DNA of 35,079 nt, taken from contig PSMW01000031.1 of NCBI GenBank assembly GCA_040290295.1, positions 1-35,079 of the forward strand, read 5' to 3'. Below the pieces are notes generated by a model that was not told where the DNA came from, ran no database searches, and saw nothing but the letters and a program-made list of their open reading frames with translations. This stretch comes from CAADGV01 sp040290295. Its GTDB lineage: Bacteria; Bacteroidota; Ignavibacteria; UBA10030; UBA6906. Shown piece after piece: positions 9,034-18,681 of the stretch. The position numbers and the translations under genes are program-made. Each line of letters begins with the position of its first letter. The first letter of the stretch is position 1.

Positions 9034-9318
9034 TTACACAATTGCGAAGATGTCAGCTTCGCGCATGATCAAGTACTCTTCACCCTCGATGGTGACTTCC
9101 GTCCCGGAGTATTTCCCGTACAGCACCTTGTCCCCCACCTTCACTTCCGGCGCAATCTTCTTCCCATCATCGGTCACTTTGCCCGGACCGACTGCAACGA
9201 CTTCGCCAATGACCGGTTTCTCCTTTGCGGTGTCGGGAAGAATGATTCCCCCCTTAGTCTTCTCCTCCGCAGGAGCCGGCTTCACGACCACTCGATCTGC
9301 CAATGGCTTCACCTTCAT
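9034..9318 (-). CDS. groES: 10-kDa co-chaperonin GroES
   Basis: 94-aa co-chaperonin that caps the GroEL ring. It shows the family start KVKPLADRVVVKP, the mobile-loop region around KTKGGIILPDTAKEKP, and the roof/barrel segments VGDKVLYGKYSGTEV and EYLIMREADIFAIV. It is preceded by a strong GAGGAGG ribosome site 5 nt before the ATG. It is first gene of the operon; CIRCE lies 77 bp upstream. Confidence 0.99.
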   Translation of the reverse strand: MKVKPLADRVVVKPAPAEEKTKGGIILPDTAKEKPVIGEVVAVGPGKVTDDGKKIAPEVKVGDKVLYGKYSGTEVTIEGEEYLIMREADIFAIV

Positions 9319-9394
9319 GGTTACCTCCTCTGTTTAATTCTTGAACACTGGATTGTTTTTTGTGAATTGCTTGAAACACAATGAATTCGGGGAT

Positions 9395-9421
9395 TTAGCA
9401 CTCTCGAACTTAGAGTGCTAA
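9395..9421 (-). promoter_or_regulatory. CIRCE element (HrcA operator)
   Basis: A perfect 9-bp inverted repeat with 9-bp spacer, TTAGCACTC-N9-GAGTGCTAA, the exact CIRCE consensus bound by HrcA. It lies just downstream of the -10 box, covering the expected start of transcription and the early leader of groES. hrcA itself is not in this window. Confidence 0.97.
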
Positions 9422-9451
9422 TAAATATATGGAAGTTTTCGAAATTGTCAA
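9422..9451 (-). promoter_or_regulatory. groES-groEL promoter
   Basis: On the minus strand: TTGACA (9446-9451), 16-nt spacer, TATATT (9424-9429), extended to TATATTTA (9422-9429). The -35 is consensus. The same TTGACA-N16-TATATTTA arrangement recurs at 30772-30801. The CIRCE element begins immediately downstream. Confidence 0.85.
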
Positions 9452-9468
9452 GAGGGCAAGATGAAGAA

Positions 9469-11787
9469 TTATTTAACAGAGTTCGAGGTATCCGCCGACT
9501 CGTTCGGAGCAAACAACTGTTGGTCGGGTTGAGATTGTTTTTTGTGCGACTTCTTTTTCGAGAGATCGAATATCTCGGCAAGTCGTTCGAACGAATACCC
9601 GAACGGCAACAGGAGCGTTTCTACAGCCTTGAGCGCAAGCTCCGTGTACTTCTCGATATCGTATCCCTCATCGAAAGAGTAAAGAAGAAGGGGAACCGAC
9701 TTTGCAGGCTTTTTCTTTCCTGTTGCATCGACAATGATATATTCCACTGTCTCGCCCGGTCGAAGCTCGATGCCAGCATCCTGCAAGGCTTTCGCAGCAG
9801 CGGCGTTCGCGGTGTTGGTGCTGTACACCTCCACTTCCTGCGACAGATGTTGGCGAACCACAAGCTCTAACGGATCGGCGTTTCCTGCACGCAGCAGATC
9901 GATGTATTCTTTTGCGATAGCTAAGACCGCAGGAATACCTGCTTGCAGCTCGGCAACAGACTGAGCATGTTGAAGCGCTTCGAGTATCTTCCCTTGCAAG
10001 CGTTTGATGAACAACGGGCTATCACGCCGGCGAACTTCGAGTCCGCGCACTTTGATTTCTCCATTTGTGTAGAAGCCGACATAATGATTTGCCGTTGGTA
10101 GTGCCGGGTCCATCTTCGACGAGGGGAAGAGAATCCAGCAGTAAATTCCTTCCAGTGAAATCTCGATGTGCGTTCGCGCCGCAATCTCGGCACAGAGCTG
10201 TTCGTAATCGGCTTCCGAGGCTCCTTCTTTCTTCAACCACATGCAGTCAACGATAGCATGAAGGAAACGATAGCCACGAGCTTCGGCAATTTCTTTGGCT
10301 TGTAGAATAATCTCGCGCGAGAACGCGTTGACGGCTTCGTGTGCTTCGATTCGTCCGAAGCGAGCATTTTTGTATCCAAGATATCCGAAGCAGGTTACCA
10401 AGATCCATTTCAGCGCCGTTTGTCGACGATCGTACACGTGCCACCGTGCATCGCCGAGCTTCTTGAGTCGTTTCTTCTCTTGTTTGAAGAACAACCGCCG
10501 TTGCACAAGGGGTCGCAAGGTTGCCGGCACGATGCCTTCGCGCTTCTCACAAATGGTATAACGAAGTTCCGGCACAGCGTTGTTACGACAGCATCGACAA
10601 TTGACAGTCTCCGGCGATACATTGTGTTCGACCATAATGCTCGGATACATAGAAACGAAATCCAACTCCGCTATCTGTTCATGATATCCCAGCAGCGGTT
10701 GAAAGATCAAACCGCCGCGATCGGCCAGCAGGAGCGTCGAGGCAGATTTGAAACTCTCAGGCTCGCGTTTCTTCGAAGGAATCAGATAGCCATTGCTGTA
10801 CGCCCACGAGAGCTGCATGGACGACAATGCTGTGCCGATGGTCGAGCGCGCTTGGCGTTGGACCGGAAGCTGCGTCAGTCGGGCAATTTCCAACACGCCG
10901 TCGAGACTTGCTTCACCCATCATGAACGAGTTTTCGGTATCAAGGTGCCATCGGCCCGCAAGTTCGAACGCGCCGTCCTTGTGCACAACTCGTCCGTAGG
11001 CAAAATAGCTGGAGGCGGGCGTCGTGACATACCCGATGCTGCGGTCACGGTTCAACAACAACGGTACGGTGTGTTCCTCAGCGACGCGGGTAAGCAGCGG
11101 TAAGAGCACTGCGTCGCCGTAGTGTGTAAGAAGAATATCGGGATCACAGCGTTTGAGGTGATCGTTCACCGAGGCAAGCACTTCGGCGGGCTGTTCGTGA
11201 TCGATGATGTACGTTGTACCGTTGTAGCTCATTTCGAGCTGGAGTGTGCGAGCATATCGGGGAGACAGCACATGCGAGCAACTGCTGAGTGTCATCGTCG
11301 TCAGCGGCGGAAGGGAATACTCCAGCGCATCGCGTCGATCGTTCAACTCCCAAGCAGCAAGCCGTCCATCCTGCTCGATACAATACTCGCCGTAAGCCAA
11401 GGGGAACAAACCCGTTGCATACAGAAACATGTGCTGCGCCGGAATATCGGCATTGAAGAAGACAAAATGGGGAAAATGATGTTCAAGACGTCGCACAACT
11501 TCCCTCAACAACAAGGGATCGTGAACGCTCACCGAGAGCACATTCTTCATCTCGTTGGAATACAATTCCCGCCGCTCGACCCATCCGAACGTCACACGAC
11601 AGCGCACGGTGCTGACGAGCGCAGCAACCTGTTGCGCTTCCGTTTCGCTGATGTGCATAAAAAATGAAGGAGCGAACGGCATGCGTACACGATGCTTCTC
11701 ACCGTTGCGATCGATCAACCACAACGTGATACCCTGAGAACAGGGATAAACATCGAATAACCATCCGGTAAGAAGTTTCTCTCCCAT
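9469..11787 (-). CDS. Divergent family B DNA polymerase
   Basis: 772-aa polymerase of the B (PolB/Pol II-like) fold. Motif A is DFVSMYPSI (Asp376). Motif B is KWILVTCFGYLGY (Lys460), followed by KNARFGRIEAHEAV. Motif C reads AIVDCMWL rather than YxDTDS, so only one Asp (514) is kept, apparently the second, catalytic one. In the exonuclease domain the ExoI region reads LQLEMSYNG (Asp replaced) and the ExoII region GDAVLLPLL (FD replaced by VL), so proofreading is probably lost. The C-terminus is Lys-rich and ends near QPDQQLF, a possible but imperfect clamp-binding peptide. It is last gene of a cassette with a small helical protein and a RecA-like protein, 15 nt after the former. Likely a specialised repair or translesion enzyme, not the replicase. 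Confidence 0.9.
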   Translation of the reverse strand: MGEKLLTGWLFDVYPCSQGITLWLIDRNGEKHRVRMPFAPSFFMHISETEAQQVAALVSTVRCRVTFGWVERRELYSNEMKNVLSVSVHDPLLLREVVRRLEHHFPHFVFFNADIPAQHMFLYATGLFPLAYGEYCIEQDGRLAAWELNDRRDALEYSLPPLTTMTLSSCSHVLSPRYARTLQLEMSYNGTTYIIDHEQPAEVLASVNDHLKRCDPDILLTHYGDAVLLPLLTRVAEEHTVPLLLNRDRSIGYVTTPASSYFAYGRVVHKDGAFELAGRWHLDTENSFMMGEASLDGVLEIARLTQLPVQRQARSTIGTALSSMQLSWAYSNGYLIPSKKREPESFKSASTLLLADRGGLIFQPLLGYHEQIAELDFVSMYPSIMVEHNVSPETVNCRCCRNNAVPELRYTICEKREGIVPATLRPLVQRRLFFKQEKKRLKKLGDARWHVYDRRQTALKWILVTCFGYLGYKNARFGRIEAHEAVNAFSREIILQAKEIAEARGYRFLHAIVDCMWLKKEGASEADYEQLCAEIAARTHIEISLEGIYCWILFPSSKMDPALPTANHYVGFYTNGEIKVRGLEVRRRDSPLFIKRLQGKILEALQHAQSVAELQAGIPAVLAIAKEYIDLLRAGNADPLELVVRQHLSQEVEVYSTNTANAAAAKALQDAGIELRPGETVEYIIVDATGKKKPAKSVPLLLYSFDEGYDIEKYTELALKAVETLLLPFGYSFERLAEIFDLSKKKSHKKQSQPDQQLFAPNESADTSNSVK

Positions 11788-11802
11788 GTCCGTCGCTCGG
11801 CG

Positions 11803-12090
11803 CTACGCCGCATCCTGTTGGGATGGTGGTGTCTCAGCGTGCTCGAGTCGAGCAAGTCGCTCACGCAGTTCGTGGATTGCCCGCTGTTGTGCGATGAGCA
11901 TGGACATGACGATGCTTTCGAACGGAATTGGACGGGCAGCATAGGCACTTCCTGCCAATTGTAGCCGCGCAGCCCTGAACATTTCATCCAATGCCTCTTG
12001 GTCCTCCTTGCGCAAGCCGCGTCGAAACTTCGACCAGCTTTCCATCTCCTGCTGTATCACCATCGTGAATGTTGGAACCGTGCGTCCCAT
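11803..12090 (-). CDS. Small helical protein of the PolB cassette
   Basis: 95 aa, no characterised domain recognised. It starts MGRTVPTFTMVIQQEMESW, continues with a basic/acidic helical stretch (FRRGLRKEDQEALDEMFRAAR) and ends with a predicted coiled coil (AQQRAIHELRERLARLEHAE). I recall similar short MGRT-starting proteins beside PolB-type genes in archaea and bacteria, but that memory is unverified. A strong GGAGG ribosome site sits 4 nt before the ATG. It lies 27 nt after the RecA-like gene and 15 nt before polB, so it is probably a dedicated partner of the polymerase or of the RecA-like protein. Confidence 0.8.
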   Translation of the reverse strand: MGRTVPTFTMVIQQEMESWSKFRRGLRKEDQEALDEMFRAARLQLAGSAYAARPIPFESIVMSMLIAQQRAIHELRERLARLEHAETPPSQQDAA

Positions 12091-12117
12091 ACTTCCTCCA
12101 CGTTGTTGTTCTCTCGT

Positions 12118-12798
12118 TTAACGGAGCGATGCATTCGTTGCACAGTGTACCGTCTGCCGTGCTGAGCTTTTTCCCTCATGTACTATCTGTAATCTTTTGT
12201 CGCGCTGCACTACCGCATACACGTCGTCCATCGCCGAAAGCACCATCGGCAGAAGCATCTGCCGCTCCTTCGATGCAGGGCGAACATCCTGCATCGCCAA
12301 AAGGATGGAGATCTCCGTACGTTTCATGCTGTGCAGTGACGAAAGTATGCGCTGGAGACCCGCTTTCGCTTCGAACAGCGGTGCCTGTTCATCATAAAAC
12401 GTATCCAGCAACCCGAAAATCATGGCAACCGGAATGTGATGCGAACGCACAAACGTCGGCAAATGCTCGGTCAATGTTGCTTCCATCTGATAACACGTAA
12501 ATGCACGCGAGATATAAATCTTATCCAGGAGTCTTTCGGGTGTAAGCTGCTTGCGCACCGCTTCTCGACGCGAGGCAACCCGCCGTGCAAACTCTGCTAC
12601 ATAATACAGATCAAAACGGTTCGCGCCATCCACCAGTGCCACCGGGTGCCCCTGCGCCAGCACCTGGGCTGCAGCGTACAACGACACACGAAACACGCTC
12701 CGATCGCCATGCACACAAAACAGCTTGCCTGCCGGAGGCGCGTTGAACTGCCGCAGCAATGCAGCGTAGGGAAGAAGTGCTGTTGACGAAGTGTTCAT
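12118..12798 (-). CDS. RecA-like (ImuA-like in logic) protein without Walker A
   Basis: 226 aa from the ATG at 12798. The frame extends to 12843, but the -10 box at 12846-12851 puts transcription start near 12839, so the longer start cannot be used from this promoter. The pattern resembles a RecA/RadA core: LFCVHGDRSVFRVSLYAAAQVLAQGHPVALVDGANRFD (27-63) matches the P-loop strand-helix and following strand, and VAMIFGLLDTFYDE (124-137) matches Walker B. The P-loop position reads HGDRSVFRVS with no GK[ST], so ATP hydrolysis is unlikely. This recalls ImuA, a RecA-like protein of the DnaE2 mutasome. It is first gene of the polymerase cassette. RecA-fold assignment is by eye and should be treated as tentative. 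Confidence 0.7.
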   Translation of the reverse strand: MNTSSTALLPYAALLRQFNAPPAGKLFCVHGDRSVFRVSLYAAAQVLAQGHPVALVDGANRFDLYYVAEFARRVASRREAVRKQLTPERLLDKIYISRAFTCYQMEATLTEHLPTFVRSHHIPVAMIFGLLDTFYDEQAPLFEAKAGLQRILSSLHSMKRTEISILLAMQDVRPASKERQMLLPMVLSAMDDVYAVVQRDKRLQIVHEGKSSARQTVHCATNASLR

Positions 12799-12845
12799 GA
12801 CAAGCCTGCACGAAGACGTAGGGCGATCCTGATGGGGGCACAACT

Positions 12846-12874
12846 ATAATACGACATTTTTGTCTTTCTGTCAA
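12846..12874 (-). promoter_or_regulatory. Promoter of the RecA-like/PolB cassette
   Basis: On the minus strand: TTGACA (12869-12874), exactly 17 nt, TATTAT (12846-12851). This is close to a perfect sigma70-type promoter, about 48 bp before the chosen start of the RecA-like gene. Such a strong core promoter on a polymerase cassette suggests it is normally held off by a repressor. Confidence 0.85.
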
Positions 12875-12898
12875 GAAGCTAAAGACATATTTGTCGTA
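12850..12898 (-). promoter_or_regulatory. Paired GACA-N4-TGTC operator (SOS-type box candidate)
   Basis: Two 16-bp sites, ACGACATTTTTGTCTT (12851-12866) and AAGACATATTTGTCGT (12882-12897). Each has an internal palindrome GACA-N4-TGTC, and together they form a larger inverted repeat (18-bp arms, 12850-12867 and 12881-12898). The first fills the spacer between -35 and -10; the second lies just upstream of -35. Placement and symmetry indicate a dimeric repressor. LexA is the obvious candidate given the genes controlled; a BlaI/CopY-type repressor is an alternative. Neither is encoded in the window. Confidence 0.75.
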
Positions 12899-13012
12899 CC
12901 ATATTTGCTACGCTATCGCAGGGCAGAGTCCACGAGAAGAAATGCGTCTGGAGTGAAGGGGTTGCGAAAAGGACTGCATGCGACTAATGAGCTGCTCCGC
13001 ACACGTGCGTGG

Positions 13013-13912
13013 TCAATACATGCGTTGGCGCTTGTGCAGATATTCCGTCAGGGCAACGTCGAAGGGCGTAGTTGTATCCATCAAGACATAATCCACATAA
13101 TTCTCCCGGCATTCGCGCTTGTAGCGCTCGAGAAACGCGAGGAACTCCCGCTGGTAGGCTTTCTGGATATGCCACGGTTGTGTCATGAGCTGTTCGCCTG
13201 TCTCCATATCCTTGAAGAGCGCGTCACTTCCGAAAACAAAGCTCCGCTCCAAGGGATCGAGCACGTGCATAACAATCACTTCGTTCTTCTTGTGGCGGAA
13301 GTGTTTGAGCGCGGCGATCACCTCATCCGGCTTGTCGAACAAATCGCTGATCACGACAACGAGTCCGCGACGTTTGATGCGATCAGCAACTTGGTGGAGC
13401 GAGCGCCCCGCTCCCGTCGTGTTACTCGCGCGCAAGCGCTGCAGCGTAACCAGAATCTGCCGCAAGTACCCTTTGGTAGCATGGGGGGGAAGATACGTCG
13501 TCACGTGTTGATCGAACACCGCCAAGCCCACTGCATCTTGCTGCTTGATCATCATATACGACAGCGACGCGGCAAGATACGCTCCGTATTCGATCTTCTT
13601 GATGGTGCCGGCGGAGGCGTAATCCATCGAACGACTGGCATCGAGCACGAGATACGCTTTGAGGTTCGTTTCCTCCTCGTACTGTTTGATGTAGTACCGA
13701 TCCGTTTTCCCGTAAATCTTCCAGTCGATGTGCTTGATCTCGTCACCGGGCATATATTGACGGTGCTCGGCGAACTCCACGCTGAAACCGTGGTAGGGAC
13801 TCTTGTGCATTCCGGTAATGAACCCTTCCACCACCAGTCGCGCCCGCAGTTCCATGTTTGCCAGCTTGGCAACAACTTCAGGCTGGAGATATCGACGATA
13901 TTCTTCCGACAC
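13013..13912 (-). CDS. DUF58 domain protein (von Willebrand A-like)
   Basis: 299 aa with the DUF58 signature EFAEHRQYMPGDEIKHIDWKIYGKTDRYYIKQ (about 47-77), followed by a vWA-like strand with the metal-site motif DASRS (91-95). Such proteins usually act with a MoxR AAA ATPase in assembly or maturation of envelope or metallo-enzymes, but no moxR is adjacent here. The start is GTG; its G is also the last base of the TAG stop of the upstream lipoprotein gene. An operon with that lipoprotein is likely. Confidence 0.88.
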   Translation of the reverse strand: MSEEYRRYLQPEVVAKLANMELRARLVVEGFITGMHKSPYHGFSVEFAEHRQYMPGDEIKHIDWKIYGKTDRYYIKQYEEETNLKAYLVLDASRSMDYASAGTIKKIEYGAYLAASLSYMMIKQQDAVGLAVFDQHVTTYLPPHATKGYLRQILVTLQRLRASNTTGAGRSLHQVADRIKRRGLVVVISDLFDKPDEVIAALKHFRHKKNEVIVMHVLDPLERSFVFGSDALFKDMETGEQLMTQPWHIQKAYQREFLAFLERYKRECRENYVDYVLMDTTTPFDVALTEYLHKRQRMY

Positions 13913-14442
13913 TATTTTTTCTTTGAACTTTTCGGAGACGAGGCCTGTGCCGTCACCGTGGGTTCCGCAGGGTGTACAGGAAGCAGCTCTTCGGGTTTCC
14001 TGCCGAGATTTTTGAGCTCGAATTCTGCCGAAGGTGCCATTTCATGTTGCGGATAGGAGGCGAGAAAACGTTCGTACATGATCTTCGCGTTCGTCAGATC
14101 ATTCAACTCGTTATGATACAGATAGGCTGACAGGAAGATGGCAATCGGGGCATACTTCCCTTGCGGATAGAGGTCCAAATACCGATTGTAGGTTGCGATG
14201 GCTTGTGGAAACTTTTTGAGTTCGTCGCTGTAGATCTTTGCTATCGCGTATAACGCCTCTTCCGCTTGCGGCGTGTGCGGATGATCGGCAACCAATTTTT
14301 CATACTCTTCGATGGCAACGTTGAATGTTCTTTCGTTGATGGCAGCGGTGGCTCGTGCCGCGTATTCCTCCGGCGATGGCTTGCTACAGCCTGCCGAGAG
14401 AGTGAGAACCGCCATGATCGTCAATGAGGTAACGCCTTTCAT
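13912..14442 (-). CDS. TPR-like outer-membrane lipoprotein (BamD/YbgF-like)
   Basis: 176 aa. The signal peptide ends in lipobox LSAGC. The mature part carries TPR-like helical pairs with the pattern AIEEYEKLVADHPHTPQAEEALYAIAKIY, AIATYNRYLDLYPQGKYA and AKIMYERFLASYPQHEMAPSAEFEL (about residues 40-150). This resembles BamD or the TPR part of CpoB/YbgF, but it is shorter than BamD and lacks enough repeats to name it. The C-terminal tail is Pro/Ser/Lys rich. It lies upstream of and overlaps by one base the DUF58 gene, with a GGAGGAG ribosome site very close to the ATG. Confidence 0.85.
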   Translation of the reverse strand: MKGVTSLTIMAVLTLSAGCSKPSPEEYAARATAAINERTFNVAIEEYEKLVADHPHTPQAEEALYAIAKIYSDELKKFPQAIATYNRYLDLYPQGKYAPIAIFLSAYLYHNELNDLTNAKIMYERFLASYPQHEMAPSAEFELKNLGRKPEELLPVHPAEPTVTAQASSPKSSKKK

Positions 14443-14505
14443 ACTCCTCCTTACAAAACGTGCGGTAGCAAATTAGAGAAATGAAGGGCGAGAAGCAATG
14501 CGTCC

Positions 14506-15834
14506 TCACGTTCTCTTTCTCATCACTGCGGCAAAAAAACCATCCGTCCCTGTTTTGTGAGGAAGGAGCAGCAAGAACGTCGCATCGGACGCGAGGTCGA
14601 CGCCGTATTTCGCAAGGACGGGCGCCGGCGGCTCGAGTGCGAACTCGTGATGTGCGCCAAGAAACGTTCGTATCACCTCTTCATTCTCTTCTTGCAACAG
14701 CGAGCATGTCGCGTACACAAGTCTGCCCCCCTCGCGAACAAGCGGGGCGAATGTTGCAAGCACGGACAGTTGTGTCTTCACCATGTGAGCAACATATGCT
14801 TTCTCCACCATCAGCTTCGCACCCGGATTGCGCCTGAAGGTGCCGGTGCCCGAACATGGTGCATCGAGAAGCACTGCGTCCGCCTTGCCCCGTAACGCTG
14901 TCAAGCGATCGCGTTCTTTTTCAGCATCGCATACCAGCGTATGGCGCACGCCGGCGCGCAGGAGGCGCGGTGCAATATTGCGCAAACGTGTTGCCTCAAC
15001 ATCGAAGGTGAACAGCGTTCCACGATTTTGCATCAATGCTGCAAGGTGCAGCGTTTTCCCGCCTCCACCGGCGCACGCGTCGACGACCGTTTCGCCCGGC
15101 TGCGGATCGACGAGGAGCGAGAGGAGTTGACTCCCTTCATCCTGCAGTTCGAACCATCCTTCGCGAAAGCTTTTCAGGGCAGAGACCGTGATGCGCTTTG
15201 CCAACACAAGCCCAAACGGCGAAAGCCTTGTGGGCTCGCTCGCAATGCCTTCTGCGGCAAGCCGCCGCCGGCATTCTTCGCGCGAGGCCTTCAGCGTGTT
15301 GACACGAATGACCGTCGGCGCTTGGCGATTGAGTGCTGCACACAGTTGGGTTGCTTCTTCTTCGCCGAATCGCTCGCACCATTGTGCAGCGATGAATTCG
15401 GGCATCGAATACTCGATGGCAATTCTCTTCCACGCTTCCGGCACACTGACGGAAGGGGCAGGAGCGTTTGCCACTGCTTCGAGAAACGCCGTAGAGTCAA
15501 CACTCGGGAACGAGAAACGCCAATGCGCTTCCACAGCGGAAAGAACCTCCGAAGGCGTACTGTTACGTATTCTGATGGCATACGCTACGTAGCGGGCGAT
15601 CAAAGGAAGTGAACCCATGCCAAGCTGCCCCTGCGTATGCTCAGCATAGAAGCGCACGAGCACATGGTGCCGCAGCATATCGAACACGGTATCGGCAATG
15701 AACCGCCGATCCTTCGACCCTAAGTAGTGGCGGCGACGAAAAAACTCTTGCACCACGTGATCGGCAGGTTTGTCTCGTCGCTCGATCGTATCGAGCACTT
15801 CAAGGACGTGACCTACAAGCGAGGAAGGCTTCAT
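14506..15834 (-). CDS. rsmB: RsmB-type rRNA (cytosine-C5) methyltransferase
   Basis: 442 aa. An N-terminal NusB-like helical RNA-binding region (about 1-130) is followed by a Rossmann methyltransferase of the NOP2/Sun family. The SAM-binding motif is DACAGGGGKT (252-261). Motif IV DAPCSGTGTFRRNP carries Cys327, and motif VI YATCSLLQEENE carries Cys377; these are the release and catalytic cysteines of m5C enzymes. The NusB-like N-terminus and length fit RsmB, which makes m5C967 in 16S rRNA, though other family members cannot be excluded. It follows the clpB terminator by 21 nt and may depend on read-through. Confidence 0.88.
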   Translation of the reverse strand: MKPSSLVGHVLEVLDTIERRDKPADHVVQEFFRRRHYLGSKDRRFIADTVFDMLRHHVLVRFYAEHTQGQLGMGSLPLIARYVAYAIRIRNSTPSEVLSAVEAHWRFSFPSVDSTAFLEAVANAPAPSVSVPEAWKRIAIEYSMPEFIAAQWCERFGEEEATQLCAALNRQAPTVIRVNTLKASREECRRRLAAEGIASEPTRLSPFGLVLAKRITVSALKSFREGWFELQDEGSQLLSLLVDPQPGETVVDACAGGGGKTLHLAALMQNRGTLFTFDVEATRLRNIAPRLLRAGVRHTLVCDAEKERDRLTALRGKADAVLLDAPCSGTGTFRRNPGAKLMVEKAYVAHMVKTQLSVLATFAPLVREGGRLVYATCSLLQEENEEVIRTFLGAHHEFALEPPAPVLAKYGVDLASDATFLLLLPHKTGTDGFFAAVMRKRT

Positions 15835-15851
15835 GGTTCTTCACAGAACAG

Positions 15852-15884
15852 AAAAGCCCGACTCAACGCGCAGTCGAGTCGGGC
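15852..15884 (-). terminator. Rho-independent terminator after clpB
   Basis: On the minus strand a 9-bp perfect stem GCCCGACTC/GAGTCGGGC (15876-15884 with 15856-15864), 11-nt loop, then TTTT. It lies 17 nt after the clpB stop. Confidence 0.85.
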
Positions 15885-15900
15885 AGGAATGCCCATATTG

Positions 15901-18540
<2,640 letters not shown>

Positions 18541-18568
18541 AGTCTTCATCCCTCCTCGTACTTCACGC

Positions 18569-18596
18569 AAAAGGCGAGAGAACACTCCCTCGCCTT
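18569..18596 (-). terminator. Hairpin between dnaK and clpB (terminator or attenuator)
   Basis: On the minus strand an 8-bp perfect stem AAGGCGAG/CTCGCCTT with 10-nt loop, followed by a short T run (TTTTG, the first two T being in the stem). It lies 85 nt after the dnaK stop and only 28 nt before the clpB start, so it either ends dnaK transcripts or partially attenuates a dnaK-clpB message. No separate clpB promoter is obvious. Confidence 0.6.
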
Positions 18597-18681
18597 CGCG
18601 TCATGATAGTTCGTGGTAACTGGAACAGCTCAGTAACACATCGCCGCGATGCGCATTCGGCGATAGCGGACGGAGCCGCTC

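Noticed and set aside
12985..13012. CGCAC/GTGCG palindrome downstream of the DUF58 gene as terminator
   Set aside because: Loop of two bases and no T tract on either strand.
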